This document shows, piece after piece, positions 57,486 to 64,000 of a stretch of 64,000 bases of DNA (its first letter is position 1; each line of letters begins with the position of its first letter). The position numbers and the translations under genes were made by a program. The notes beneath the pieces were generated by a model. The model was not told where the DNA came from. It saw nothing but the letters and a program-made list of their open reading frames with translations, and ran no database searches. The stretch spans positions 1-64,000 of the forward strand of contig RXIV01000003.1 in assembly GCA_003989085.1 (NCBI GenBank). The letters run 5' to 3'. The DNA comes from Candidatus Competibacteraceae bacterium (lineage in GTDB: Bacteria > Pseudomonadota > Gammaproteobacteria > Competibacterales > Competibacteraceae).

Positions 57486-58457
57486 CTAGGTTCTGCTGCG
57501 TTGATGACTAGCGTCGAGACGGTTCAGCACGGTTTTGAGTTCGGCATCCAGCGGAGCGCTGACGGCAATGTCCCGCCCGCCCAGTGGCAAATTCAGGCTG
57601 TGAGCATGCAGAAACAGCCGACGCAGGCCGTATTGCTCCGCCATCAGTCGATTAAATCCGGCATCGCCGTATTTGTCATCGCCGGCCAGCGGGTGACCCA
57701 CGTGGGCGGCATGAACCCGAATCTGATGGGTGCGTCCGGTATCGATCCGCGCTTCCAGCAGCGAGGCCGGTTTGAACAGACTGACCGGCTGAAAGCGGGT
57801 TCGGGCCTCTTTACCGTCCTCTAGGACTTCAACCATCCGTTCACCGCTGCGCAACACATTCCGGCGCAACGGCTGATTGACTTCACGCGGGCCGTGGTTC
57901 CAATAACCACACACTAGCGCAAGATAGCGTTTTTCCACCTGCCCCGCCCGGAACGCCTGCTGAATCAATCTTAGCGCGGCGGGAGTCCGGGCCAGCGCCA
58001 GACAGCCACTGGTGTCCCGATCCAGCCGGTGAGCCAGTTCCAGAAACGAATCATTAGGGCGAGTGACCCGCAGCACTTCAATAATCCCATACTCCAGTCC
58101 GCTGCCTTTATGCACCGCCAACCCAGCCGGTTTATCCAGCACCAGCAACTCCCGATCCTCATACAGCACGGCATCCCTCAACCGTTCCGCCAATCCCGGC
58201 GGCGGACGTAGCGGTTGATCACTTGCTTCAGCCAGTCGCACCGGCGGGATTCGTAGCACGTCCCCGGTTTGCAGCCGACGATCCGGCTGGACCCGCCCAC
58301 CGTTCAGCCGCACTTCACCCTTGCGTAGAATGCGATAAATCAGGCTCTTGGGAGCGCCTTTGAGTTCACGCAGTAGAAAGTTGTCGAGACGCTGGCCGGC
58401 ATAATTAGGGGTAATTTCCAGATGACGCACCCGGACGGAGGATAGGGAATCAGCCAT
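57486..58457 (-). CDS. rluC: 23S rRNA pseudouridine synthase RluC
   Basis: Makes pseudouridine at 955, 2504 and 2580 of 23S rRNA. 323 residues with an N-terminal S4 domain (about 18-80: QRLDNFLLRELKGAPKSLIYRILRKGEVRLNG, read in parts). The catalytic aspartate is in HRLDRDTSGCLAL. RTHQIRVHAAHVGHPLAGDDKYG is the C-terminal family signature. It diverges from rne, the usual gammaproteobacterial arrangement. Confidence 0.95.
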   Translation of the reverse strand: MADSLSSVRVRHLEITPNYAGQRLDNFLLRELKGAPKSLIYRILRKGEVRLNGGRVQPDRRLQTGDVLRIPPVRLAEASDQPLRPPPGLAERLRDAVLYEDRELLVLDKPAGLAVHKGSGLEYGIIEVLRVTRPNDSFLELAHRLDRDTSGCLALARTPAALRLIQQAFRAGQVEKRYLALVCGYWNHGPREVNQPLRRNVLRSGERMVEVLEDGKEARTRFQPVSLFKPASLLEARIDTGRTHQIRVHAAHVGHPLAGDDKYGDAGFNRLMAEQYGLRRLFLHAHSLNLPLGGRDIAVSAPLDAELKTVLNRLDASHQRSRT

Positions 58458-58811
58458 TGTTTGAAACCTGTGGATTGTTTGAAACCTGGGGATCGGGCTA
58501 TAGTCATGGGGGTTGTCGCCGATTGGCCCAGAGGCCGGCGAAACTGGATAAACAAACGATACTCGGTTTTCGCACCCGCACGCCAGTTGTCCGGCGGGCG
58601 GGGATTGTTCAACGGACTTACCGGCCGCTCACTCTCCCTATGTTGAGCGGCTCATGACCGCGCTCCCAGCCGGCTGTCACGACCTCAAGGCGTATCGGGG
58701 TTCGCCCGACGTTCTGGACTTTCATCCTCCGGGCCGTTCCTCATCCCAGTCACGTCCTCGGCGACAACCGCGTCACCGCCGGCGATGGTCGAGCGCAAGG
58801 AAGCTAAGCTA
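58458..58811. other. rluC-rne divergent spacer and rne leader region
   Basis: A 354-bp stretch with no gene. It should hold the rluC promoter and the rne promoter with a long 5' leader. In E. coli the rne leader mediates feedback by RNase E; whether a matching structure exists here cannot be told by eye. AAGGAAG about 10 nt before 58812 is the ribosome-binding site of rne. Confidence 0.5.
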
Positions 58812-61800
58812 ATGAAAAGAATGCTGATTAACGCCACTCAGCAGGAAGAGTTGCGCGTGGCCATGGTGGATGGCCAGAGGCTTTATGACCTCGACATTGA
58901 AACCCCCTCCCGCGAGCAGAAAAAATCCAATATTTACAAAGGGCGCGTTACCCGGGTTGAACCGGCGCTGGAAGCCGCTTTTGTCGAGTATGGCGCCGAC
59001 CGGCATGGCTTCCTGCCCTTTAAGGAAATCAACCGCAGTTACTTCGATCCCCAAGCCGAAAGTCATCGTCCCAACATCCGTGAGGCGATTCGCGAGGGCC
59101 AGGAAATCGTGGTCCAGGTCGAGAAAGAGGAACGCGGCAACAAGGGCGCGGCGCTGACCACGTTTATCAGTCTGGCGGGGCGCTATCTGGTGCTGATGCC
59201 CAATAATCCTCGCGCTGGCGGGGTATCGCGCCGGATCGAAGGCGAGGATCGCCAGGAACTGCGCGAAGCGATGAGCAGCCTCGACATCCCCGATGGCATG
59301 GGCCTGATCGTTCGCACCGCCGGGGTGGGTCGTTCACAGGATGAATTGCAGTGGGATCTGGACTACTTGCTCAACCTGTGGCGAGCCATTGAAACCGCCG
59401 CCCCCCAGAAAAAAGCCCCGTTCCTGATCTACCAGGAAAGCAACATCATCATCCGCGCCCTACGCGACTACCTGCGGGCCGACATTGGCGAAATCCTGGT
59501 CGATAACCCGGCGGTTTACCGTCAGGCGCAGGACTTCATCCAGCAGGTCATGCCCCACAACCTGAGCAAGCTGAAGCCTTATCAGGACAGCATCCCGCTG
59601 TTCACCCGCTTCCAGATTGAATCGCAGATCGAAACCGCCTATCAGCGCGAGGTCAGCCTGCCCTCCGGCGGCGGGATCGTGATTGACTACACCGAGGCGC
59701 TGGTGTCGGTGGACATCAACTCGGCCCGCGCCACCAAGGGCAGCGACATCGAGGAAACCGCGCTCAACACTAATCTGGAGGCCGCTGACGAAGTGGCCCG
59801 GCAAATGCGGTTGCGCGATCTGGGTGGGCTGATTGTTATTGATTTCATTGATATGGGTATCGCCCGCAACCAGCGTGAAGTGGAAACCCGGTTGCGCGAA
59901 GCATTGAAAATGGATCGCGCCCGGGTCCAGGTCGGACGCATCTCCCGCTTCGGTCTGCTGGAAATGTCGCGGCAACGGCTGCGCCCGTCGCTTGATGAGG
60001 CCAGCCATGTCGTGTGCCCGCGTTGCAACGGCCAGGGCACTATTCGCAACGTCGAATCGCTGGCTCTGAGCGTGTTGCGGCTGATTCAGGAAGAGGCGAT
60101 GAAAGACCGCACCGGGCGGGTCGTCGTGCAACTGCCCATCAAGGTCGCCACCTTCCTGCTTAATGAAAAGCGCGACGCGATCCGCGCCATTGAACAGCGC
60201 CATCGCGTGGGGGTGCTGCTGATTCCCAACGAAACGCTGGACACCCCGCACTTCAAGCTCAACCGGCTGCGGACCGACGAGATGTCGGAAGCCCAGCGGC
60301 TGTCTTACACATTGGCTGAGGACTACGAAGAACAGTACGAGCCACAGGCCAAGGCCGTAGCGCGGGACGCCGGCGAGGAAGCGATGGTCAAAGGGGTTGC
60401 GCCGACCACGCCGGCCCCGCTGCCCGTGGTTCCGACGCCCAAACCTGAAGTCAATCCAAGTTTCTTTAGCTGGTTATGGGGCAATCTGTTTGGGCAACCG
60501 CCGCAATCGGCCAAAGAGGAGCGTTCTGCCGCTAAGCCCGGACCTCGTCCCCCTCGGCCAGAGCGGCAACGCCGTGATCGGCCTGGCCGGCGGAATGAGG
60601 TGGAATCAGCGCCGGAAGCGCTGGTCGCTAAACCGATTACTGCTCCAGTCGTCTCTGAGCCGGCGGTTGCAGTGGTTCCGCCGGTGACCGAAGTCGCTCC
60701 ACCGGAACCCAAGCTCGTGATTGAGCCGGCTGCGGCTCTGGTTGAAAGTTCCGGCGAGACCCCAACCGAATCTGAGGAAGAAGCCGCGAATACCCGCAAC
60801 CGGCGCGGTCGGCGCGGTGGACGGCGGCGGCGGCGGGGCGATGGGACCTCTTCGACCGAGACGGTGGCCGAGGATGTTGCGGTGCTTGATGAAGGCGATG
60901 ATCGGACCGCACCCGGGGTCCCAGATCAGATCGCTGCGGAAAGTGTTGAACCAACGCCTGTTGTGACATCGCCGCTGTCCAGGCCGCTCCCGCCCCAACG
61001 GCGCATTCGCAGTGGTCGCCCTCGTCTACCCCGGGATATTCTCGCTGCACACAAAGCCTCGTCGGTTATCCAAGAATTGCCGGAGGTTCCGGCGGAATCA
61101 CCGCCGCCGTCAATGCTGGAATACCCTGATGCACAGGATCAGGATCGTGGAGAACAAGCGGTTCCGCCTACAGCAGAAACGGCGGTCGGGATGCTGGAAC
61201 CAGCTCCAGCTCCGCTTGAATCAGTGCCGGTTGACATGGCTCCGGTCGAAGCCGTTGCGACGGTGGTTGTGACGGAGGCCGTTGCGGTGGCAGTAGCCGA
61301 ATCCAGTATCGCGCCGGTCATCCCGGTTGAATCGGCAGCCCCGGTTTTGGCTGAAGTGGAGCCAGAAGCAGCGGTCCCGGTTTTGGCTGAAGTGGAGCCA
61401 GAAGCAGCGGCCCCGGTTTTGGCTGAAGTGGAGCCAGAAGCAGCGGCCCCGGTTTTGGCTGAAGTGGAGCCAGAAGCAGCAACCCCGGTTTTGGCTGAAG
61501 TGGAGCCAGAAGCAGCAGCCCCGGTTTTGGCTGAAGTGGAGCCAGAAGCAGCGGTCCCGGTTTTGGCTGAAGTGGAGCCAGAAGCAGCAACCCCGGTTTT
61601 GGCTGAAGTGGAGCCAGAAGCAGCGGTCCCGGTTTTGGCTGAAGTGGAGCCAGAAGCAGCGGCCCCGGTTTTGGCTGAAGTGGAACTGGAAGAAAGCATT
61701 GCACTGGTATCGGTAGAAAACAGTCAACTGGTGGAGCAGCTTGTCATGATGATCGAGCCTGCACCCGAAGCCCCGGAACAGGTCGAGGTGGTTCCCATAC

Positions 61801-61829
61801 CAGATGCCATGATCAAGCCGGTGGATTGA
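58812..61829 (+). CDS. rne: ribonuclease E
   Basis: The main endoribonuclease of mRNA decay and rRNA processing. From ATG 58812 ([20 protein letters not shown]) it is 1005 residues. The catalytic half (about 1-510) follows E. coli closely: an S1 domain (about 38-120), metal aspartates D301 ([13 protein letters not shown]) and D344 (IVIDFIDMG), and the zinc-link cysteines C402 and C405 in CPRCNGQG. The C-terminal half is unstructured: a basic RNA-binding run ([15 protein letters not shown], about 665-685) is followed by an acidic part with ten 12-residue repeats ([11 protein letters not shown] type) at 61338-61697. [12 protein letters not shown] region may bind degradosome partners; this is inference. 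A strong terminator follows. Confidence 0.97.
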   Translation: MKRMLINATQQEELRVAMVDGQRLYDLDIETPSREQKKSNIYKGRVTRVEPALEAAFVEYGADRHGFLPFKEINRSYFDPQAESHRPNIREAIREGQEIVVQVEKEERGNKGAALTTFISLAGRYLVLMPNNPRAGGVSRRIEGEDRQELREAMSSLDIPDGMGLIVRTAGVGRSQDELQWDLDYLLNLWRAIETAAPQKKAPFLIYQESNIIIRALRDYLRADIGEILVDNPAVYRQAQDFIQQVMPHNLSKLKPYQDSIPLFTRFQIESQIETAYQREVSLPSGGGIVIDYTEALVSVDINSARATKGSDIEETALNTNLEAADEVARQMRLRDLGGLIVIDFIDMGIARNQREVETRLREALKMDRARVQVGRISRFGLLEMSRQRLRPSLDEASHVVCPRCNGQGTIRNVESLALSVLRLIQEEAMKDRTGRVVVQLPIKVATFLLNEKRDAIRAIEQRHRVGVLLIPNETLDTPHFKLNRLRTDEMSEAQRLSYTLAEDYEEQYEPQAKAVARDAGEEAMVKGVAPTTPAPLPVVPTPKPEVNPSFFSWLWGNLFGQPPQSAKEERSAAKPGPRPPRPERQRRDRPGRRNEVESAPEALVAKPITAPVVSEPAVAVVPPVTEVAPPEPKLVIEPAAALVESSGETPTESEEEAANTRNRRGRRGGRRRRRGDGTSSTETVAEDVAVLDEGDDRTAPGVPDQIAAESVEPTPVVTSPLSRPLPPQRRIRSGRPRLPRDILAAHKASSVIQELPEVPAESPPPSMLEYPDAQDQDRGEQAVPPTAETAVGMLEPAPAPLESVPVDMAPVEAVATVVVTEAVAVAVAESSIAPVIPVESAAPVLAEVEPEAAVPVLAEVEPEAAAPVLAEVEPEAAAPVLAEVEPEAATPVLAEVEPEAAAPVLAEVEPEAAVPVLAEVEPEAATPVLAEVEPEAAVPVLAEVEPEAAAPVLAEVELEESIALVSVENSQLVEQLVMMIEPAPEAPEQVEVVPIPDAMIKPVD
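61338..61697 (+). repeat. 36-bp tandem repeats inside rne
   Basis: Ten direct copies of a 36-bp unit, nine nearly identical and the last degenerate. Each encodes (A/V/T)[11 protein letters not shown]; the variation is limited to the first codon and a few third bases (GCGGTC, GCGGCC, GCAACC, GCAGCC). Such near-identity suggests recent expansion and probable length variation between strains. Confidence 0.95.
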
Positions 61830-61844
61830 AACACCGGGAAAGCG

Positions 61845-61874
61845 AAAGGGGCTGAAATTTCAGCCCCTTTTTAG
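61845..61874. terminator. bidirectional intrinsic terminator after rne
   Basis: AAAGGGGCTGAAATTTCAGCCCCTTTTT is a perfect hairpin flanked by A and T runs, so it can end both rne and the convergent suhB. Confidence 0.92.
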
Positions 61875-61887
61875 ATCATGGTAATCG

Positions 61888-62682
61888 TCAACGTGTTGGC
61901 GGCAGATGAGGCTGCATCTCTTGGAGCAACGCCTTGAAAATTTTGGGATTGCCAGCAACGATGTCGCCGGATTGCATGAAGTCGTTGCCACCGCCAAGGT
62001 CACTGACCAGTCCACCAGCTTCCTGAACCAGCAACGCTCCCGCCGCAATATCCCATTCCTTCAGACCCATTTCCCAGTAAGCGTCCAAGCGCCCGGATGC
62101 GATATAGGACAAATCCAGCGAAGCCGCTCCGGCTCGGCGGATTTCCATGCACTTGCCGAACAGGCTGTTGAAAAAGCCCAGATAAGCGGCTTGGCGCTGA
62201 GGATGGCGGAACGGAAACCCGGTGCCGAGCAGCGCATTTTCCAGCCCGCTAACCCCGCTGACCCGCATCCGCCGGTCGTTGATCTGAGCGCCTTCGCCCC
62301 GCGAGGCGGTGAACATCTCCTGCCGGACTGGATCGTAAACCAGGGCCGCTTCCAACCGGTTTTTGTGCCGGAAGGCGATGGAAATGGCGAAGTGGGGAAT
62401 GCCGTGCAGAAAATTGGTGGTGCCATCTAGCGGATCGATGACCCACTGATATTCGTCCTGTCCAAGTTGCTGGCCGCTTTCCTCGGCTAGGATGCCGTGG
62501 TTGGGGTAGGTCTTGCGTAAGGTTTGGATGATGTCCTGCTCAGCCTGTACGTCCGCTTCGCTGACAAAATCATTGCGCTGTTTGGCGGTGACGGTCAGCC
62601 GCTCAAGCTGATCAAAATGGCGTAACAGGATGCGGCTGGCGCTCAGGGCGGCGCGTTTAGCGATGGTCAAAACCGGATTCAT
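61888..62682 (-). CDS. suhB: inositol-1-monophosphatase SuhB
   Basis: A Mg2+-dependent phosphatase that in enterobacteria also joins rRNA transcription antitermination complexes. From ATG 62682 (MNPVLTIAKRAAL) it has 264 residues (267 in E. coli). The metal site uses the glutamates in GILAEESG near 67-68 and D83/D86 in VIDPLDGTTNFLHG; the second signature is EWDIAAGALLVQEAGG. It converges on rne across a shared terminator. Confidence 0.95.
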   Translation of the reverse strand: MNPVLTIAKRAALSASRILLRHFDQLERLTVTAKQRNDFVSEADVQAEQDIIQTLRKTYPNHGILAEESGQQLGQDEYQWVIDPLDGTTNFLHGIPHFAISIAFRHKNRLEAALVYDPVRQEMFTASRGEGAQINDRRMRVSGVSGLENALLGTGFPFRHPQRQAAYLGFFNSLFGKCMEIRRAGAASLDLSYIASGRLDAYWEMGLKEWDIAAGALLVQEAGGLVSDLGGGNDFMQSGDIVAGNPKIFKALLQEMQPHLPPTR

Positions 62683-62783
62683 GGCGGGATCGGATCGGTG
62701 GTGGGACAGGGCGCTGGGCAACCAGCGTAAGCAACCGTCATCATAACAGAACCGGATCGCCCTGGAGTGCTGTATCCGGCGGC

Positions 62784-63350
62784 CTACCTACTCTCGATCT
62801 GCTGCCGTGATATAGCAACCAACCAGTGGTTATTGATGGCTGGGTTTAACTGCTGCCTAACCCATAACTGTGAAGGGAGGGTTATTGAGCAGATGATGGA
62901 GCAACTTTTCGATTCTTCAAGGACTCTATTTTCTGCATAAGGTCTGGGTACTTTTAGACAGGCCTTTAATCGGTATTTAACCGTCCCAAAAATGGTTGAA
63001 TAAGGAACGTCTAACCCATGTGTTTCTTTAAGCCAAATTTGGATCGCCTTATAGCTCACCATCCCTTCAGGCTGGGCCAACTTTTCCTTTAGTTGCAATT
63101 GAATTTATAGCGGGATGGAAGGCGCTAAATTTCCACCTCGATAATTTAAATGGAGTAAACCATGCAGTCCGTTTCTTCGATAGAGATTCACCCATTGACC
63201 AATAGAAAATTGACTACGATTGAGCAATTTCCCTAATGCTTTACGAGTGATGGCTTGTCCTGTTTTATACCAATATAGCAACTGCAACCGCTCACGCTTC
63301 CGTACATCTTTCTCTTGCTTTAGCAAGATTTCTAACTCTTCTTGAGACTC
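62784..63350 (-). pseudogene. IS630-like transposase remnant (helix-turn-helix part), nonsense and frameshift
   Basis: One reading frame gives SQEELEILLKQEKDVRKRER, YWYKTGQAITRKALGKLLNR, then an in-frame TAA at 63105-63107, then LQLKEKLAQPEGMVSYKAIQ, STIFGTVKYRLKACLKVPRP. These segments fit the winged-helix N-terminal half of an IS630-type transposase. After KVPRPYAENR the frame slips (KLLHHLLNNPPF in another frame), and the whole DDE catalytic half is missing. Another TAA stands at the 5' edge. The stretch is clearly richer in A/T than the neighbouring genes, consistent with a decayed foreign insertion. Confidence 0.8.
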
Positions 63351-63441
63351 TTAAATTTTTTCAAATACACGACAAATAGTTTAATTCCTCATTTTCAGTA
63401 GTTATAATAGTAAATTATTTTAGTAGTATTTAGTATTAGTT

Positions 63442-63780
63442 TTGACGATTTCAATAAAATCTTACTTGGATAAATTCACTTTAACATCGGCGTTGCTGCA
63501 TGAATACTCGTTGGATAACCCTCTTTATGATGTCGATACGTGTGTTCTTGGACTGTTGCAGAGCGTGAGCGCGATAGAGGTCATCTATCCAAAAAACAAT
63601 CACATCAAGCAGCACGAATACGACACGGAACTGTACGATGCGCGGCATCTGATCGAGAACTTTTTCGCAAAACTCACGCGCTAGCGCGTGCTATTACAAC
63701 ACGTTACGATAAAGCCGCTTGAGGCTTTTTTCAGCTGTTTACCTTTGTTTACCTTGCTGCCGCTGTCGTCGTTAATTGAG
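63442..63780 (+). pseudogene. IS5-family transposase C-terminal remnant, frameshifted
   Basis: The frame to 63684 ends with EVIYPKNNHIKQHEYDTELY and DARHLIENFFAKL, the C-terminal motif of IS5-type transposases including the catalytic glutamate in HLIENFFAKL. The continuation appears in another frame as ARAITTRYDKAA, a stop, and FFQLFTFVYLAAAVVVN, the usual closing part. The start (TISIKSYLDKFTLTSALLHE) is weakly similar at best. A frameshift near 63680 and a stop near 63720 show that it is dead. Confidence 0.78.
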
Positions 63781-63850
63781 GACACGCCCTGGCATACCAT
63801 TGCCAGCGAAAATTCTGTGTGGTCCACAAGAATCTGCGAAAAACTAGACA

Positions 63851-63880
63851 AAGGCCGTGCGACGGATTGCCGTACGGCCT
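63851..63880. repeat. inverted repeat before the tandem array
   Basis: AGGCCGT (63852-63858) and ACGGCCT (63874-63880) form 7-bp arms around GCGACGGATTGCCGT. It lies directly beside the tandem repeats and may be a terminator stem or an insertion-sequence end. Confidence 0.45.
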
Positions 63881-63946
63881 GGTGAAGCTTGGTGAAGCTT
63901 GGTGAAGCTTGGTGAACTTGGTGAACTTGGTGAACTTGGTGAAGAT
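63881..63946. repeat. short tandem repeat GGTGAAGCTT / GGTGAACTT
   Basis: Three copies of GGTGAAGCTT (63881-63910) followed by three copies of GGTGAACTT (63911-63937) and a final GGTGAAGATGG. No reading frame uses it convincingly. Confidence 0.9.
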
Positions 63947-63952
63947 GGACGC

Positions 63953-64000
63953 CTATTTTTTCAGCGCCAGCACGCTTTGATTTAGCGCCTCAACTCGCTG
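63953..64000 (-). CDS. C-terminal end of a gene running off the window
   Basis: On the minus strand the last bases encode QRVEALNQSVLALKK and a TAG at 63955-63953. The residue mix is that of a helical C terminus. The gene cannot be identified from 15 residues; coding status is inferred from the natural amino-acid composition and a clean stop. Confidence 0.4.
   Translation of the reverse strand, partial: QRVEALNQSVLALKK

Noticed and set aside
61139..61727. Long open frames on the minus strand and other plus frame through the rne repeats (Cys/Phe-rich and Ala/Ser-rich repeats)
   Set aside because: They mirror the 36-bp repeats of rne; a 36-bp period keeps all frames open. No homology or start signal supports them.
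63688..63885. 65-codon plus-strand frame in the IS5-like remnant
   Set aside because: The family's C-terminal motif (ITTRYDK, FFQLFTFVYLAAAV) appears in a different frame, so this one is a shadow.

Overview
The window reads as a chromosomal segment of a GC-rich gammaproteobacterium. FabA/FabB unsaturated fatty acid synthesis, RpoS, SurE, RNase E, the metG / apbC-dcd neighbourhood and a MsrP-type Tat enzyme all point that way. The exact lineage is inference; gene content would suit a Competibacteraceae-like environmental organism, but nothing here proves it. About 65 genes are supported. Most are core metabolism; accessory or decaying DNA lies at the left end (1-1230), at 9.1-9.65 kb, at 23.3-26.5 kb and at the right end (62.8-64 kb).

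Layout. 1-1.2 kb: a decayed nucleotide-sugar aminotransferase and an unknown small ORF fused to the end of metG. 1.2-9.1 kb: metG (-) facing apbC and dcd (+). Between them lie a small secreted cysteine protein and a 1160-residue GH18/NodB/GT2 membrane enzyme. A broken copy of the small gene's 3' end lies just before apbC. 9.1-12.6 kb: a palindromic repeat, a broken Uma2 gene, dnaQ, a hypothetical, and purEK. 12.6-16.8 kb: msrP, a DUF6489-like protein, a lone receiver, and a membrane PAS/pseudo-kinase/DnaQ-exonuclease fusion. 17-21.7 kb: leuC-leuD-cimA-leuB. 21.7-23.1 kb: a DUF2721 protein and a SHOCT protein. 23.3-26.4 kb: a degraded type III CRISPR locus (cas6, a Csm6/NE0113 CARF protein, the HD end of cas10, and five repeats). 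26.5-30.1 kb: a UDP-sugar dehydrogenase, two PP2C-type proteins and HicBA. 30.2-37.8 kb: an SprA-like metalloprotease, a sirtuin, ParA, redox and cation-efflux genes, fabAB and an HD hydrolase. 37.8-49.6 kb: plsY, folB-folK, an SH3 protein, a MidA methyltransferase, a GCS2-like ligase, trmO-corA-MBL, a Mth938 protein, rpoS, surE, smr and degV. 49.7-62.7 kb: dgkA, gcvPB, thiC with a TPP riboswitch, a TAXI receptor, an LpxL-like acyltransferase, mlaA, an S49 peptidase, rluC, rne and suhB. 62.8-64 kb: remnants of IS630-like and IS5-like transposases, short tandem repeats, and the end of a gene leaving the window.

The most notable points are four. The cas10 gene is cut inside its HD domain exactly where a 7-nt CRISPR repeat end begins. 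A trimodular exopolysaccharide-type enzyme sits inside the usual metG/apbC junction next to a duplicated gene scar. A sensor kinase whose histidine is lost is fused to a proofreading-type exonuclease. A palindromic repeat family carries a GCGAAAGTCCT tail. No tRNA or rRNA genes were recognised.
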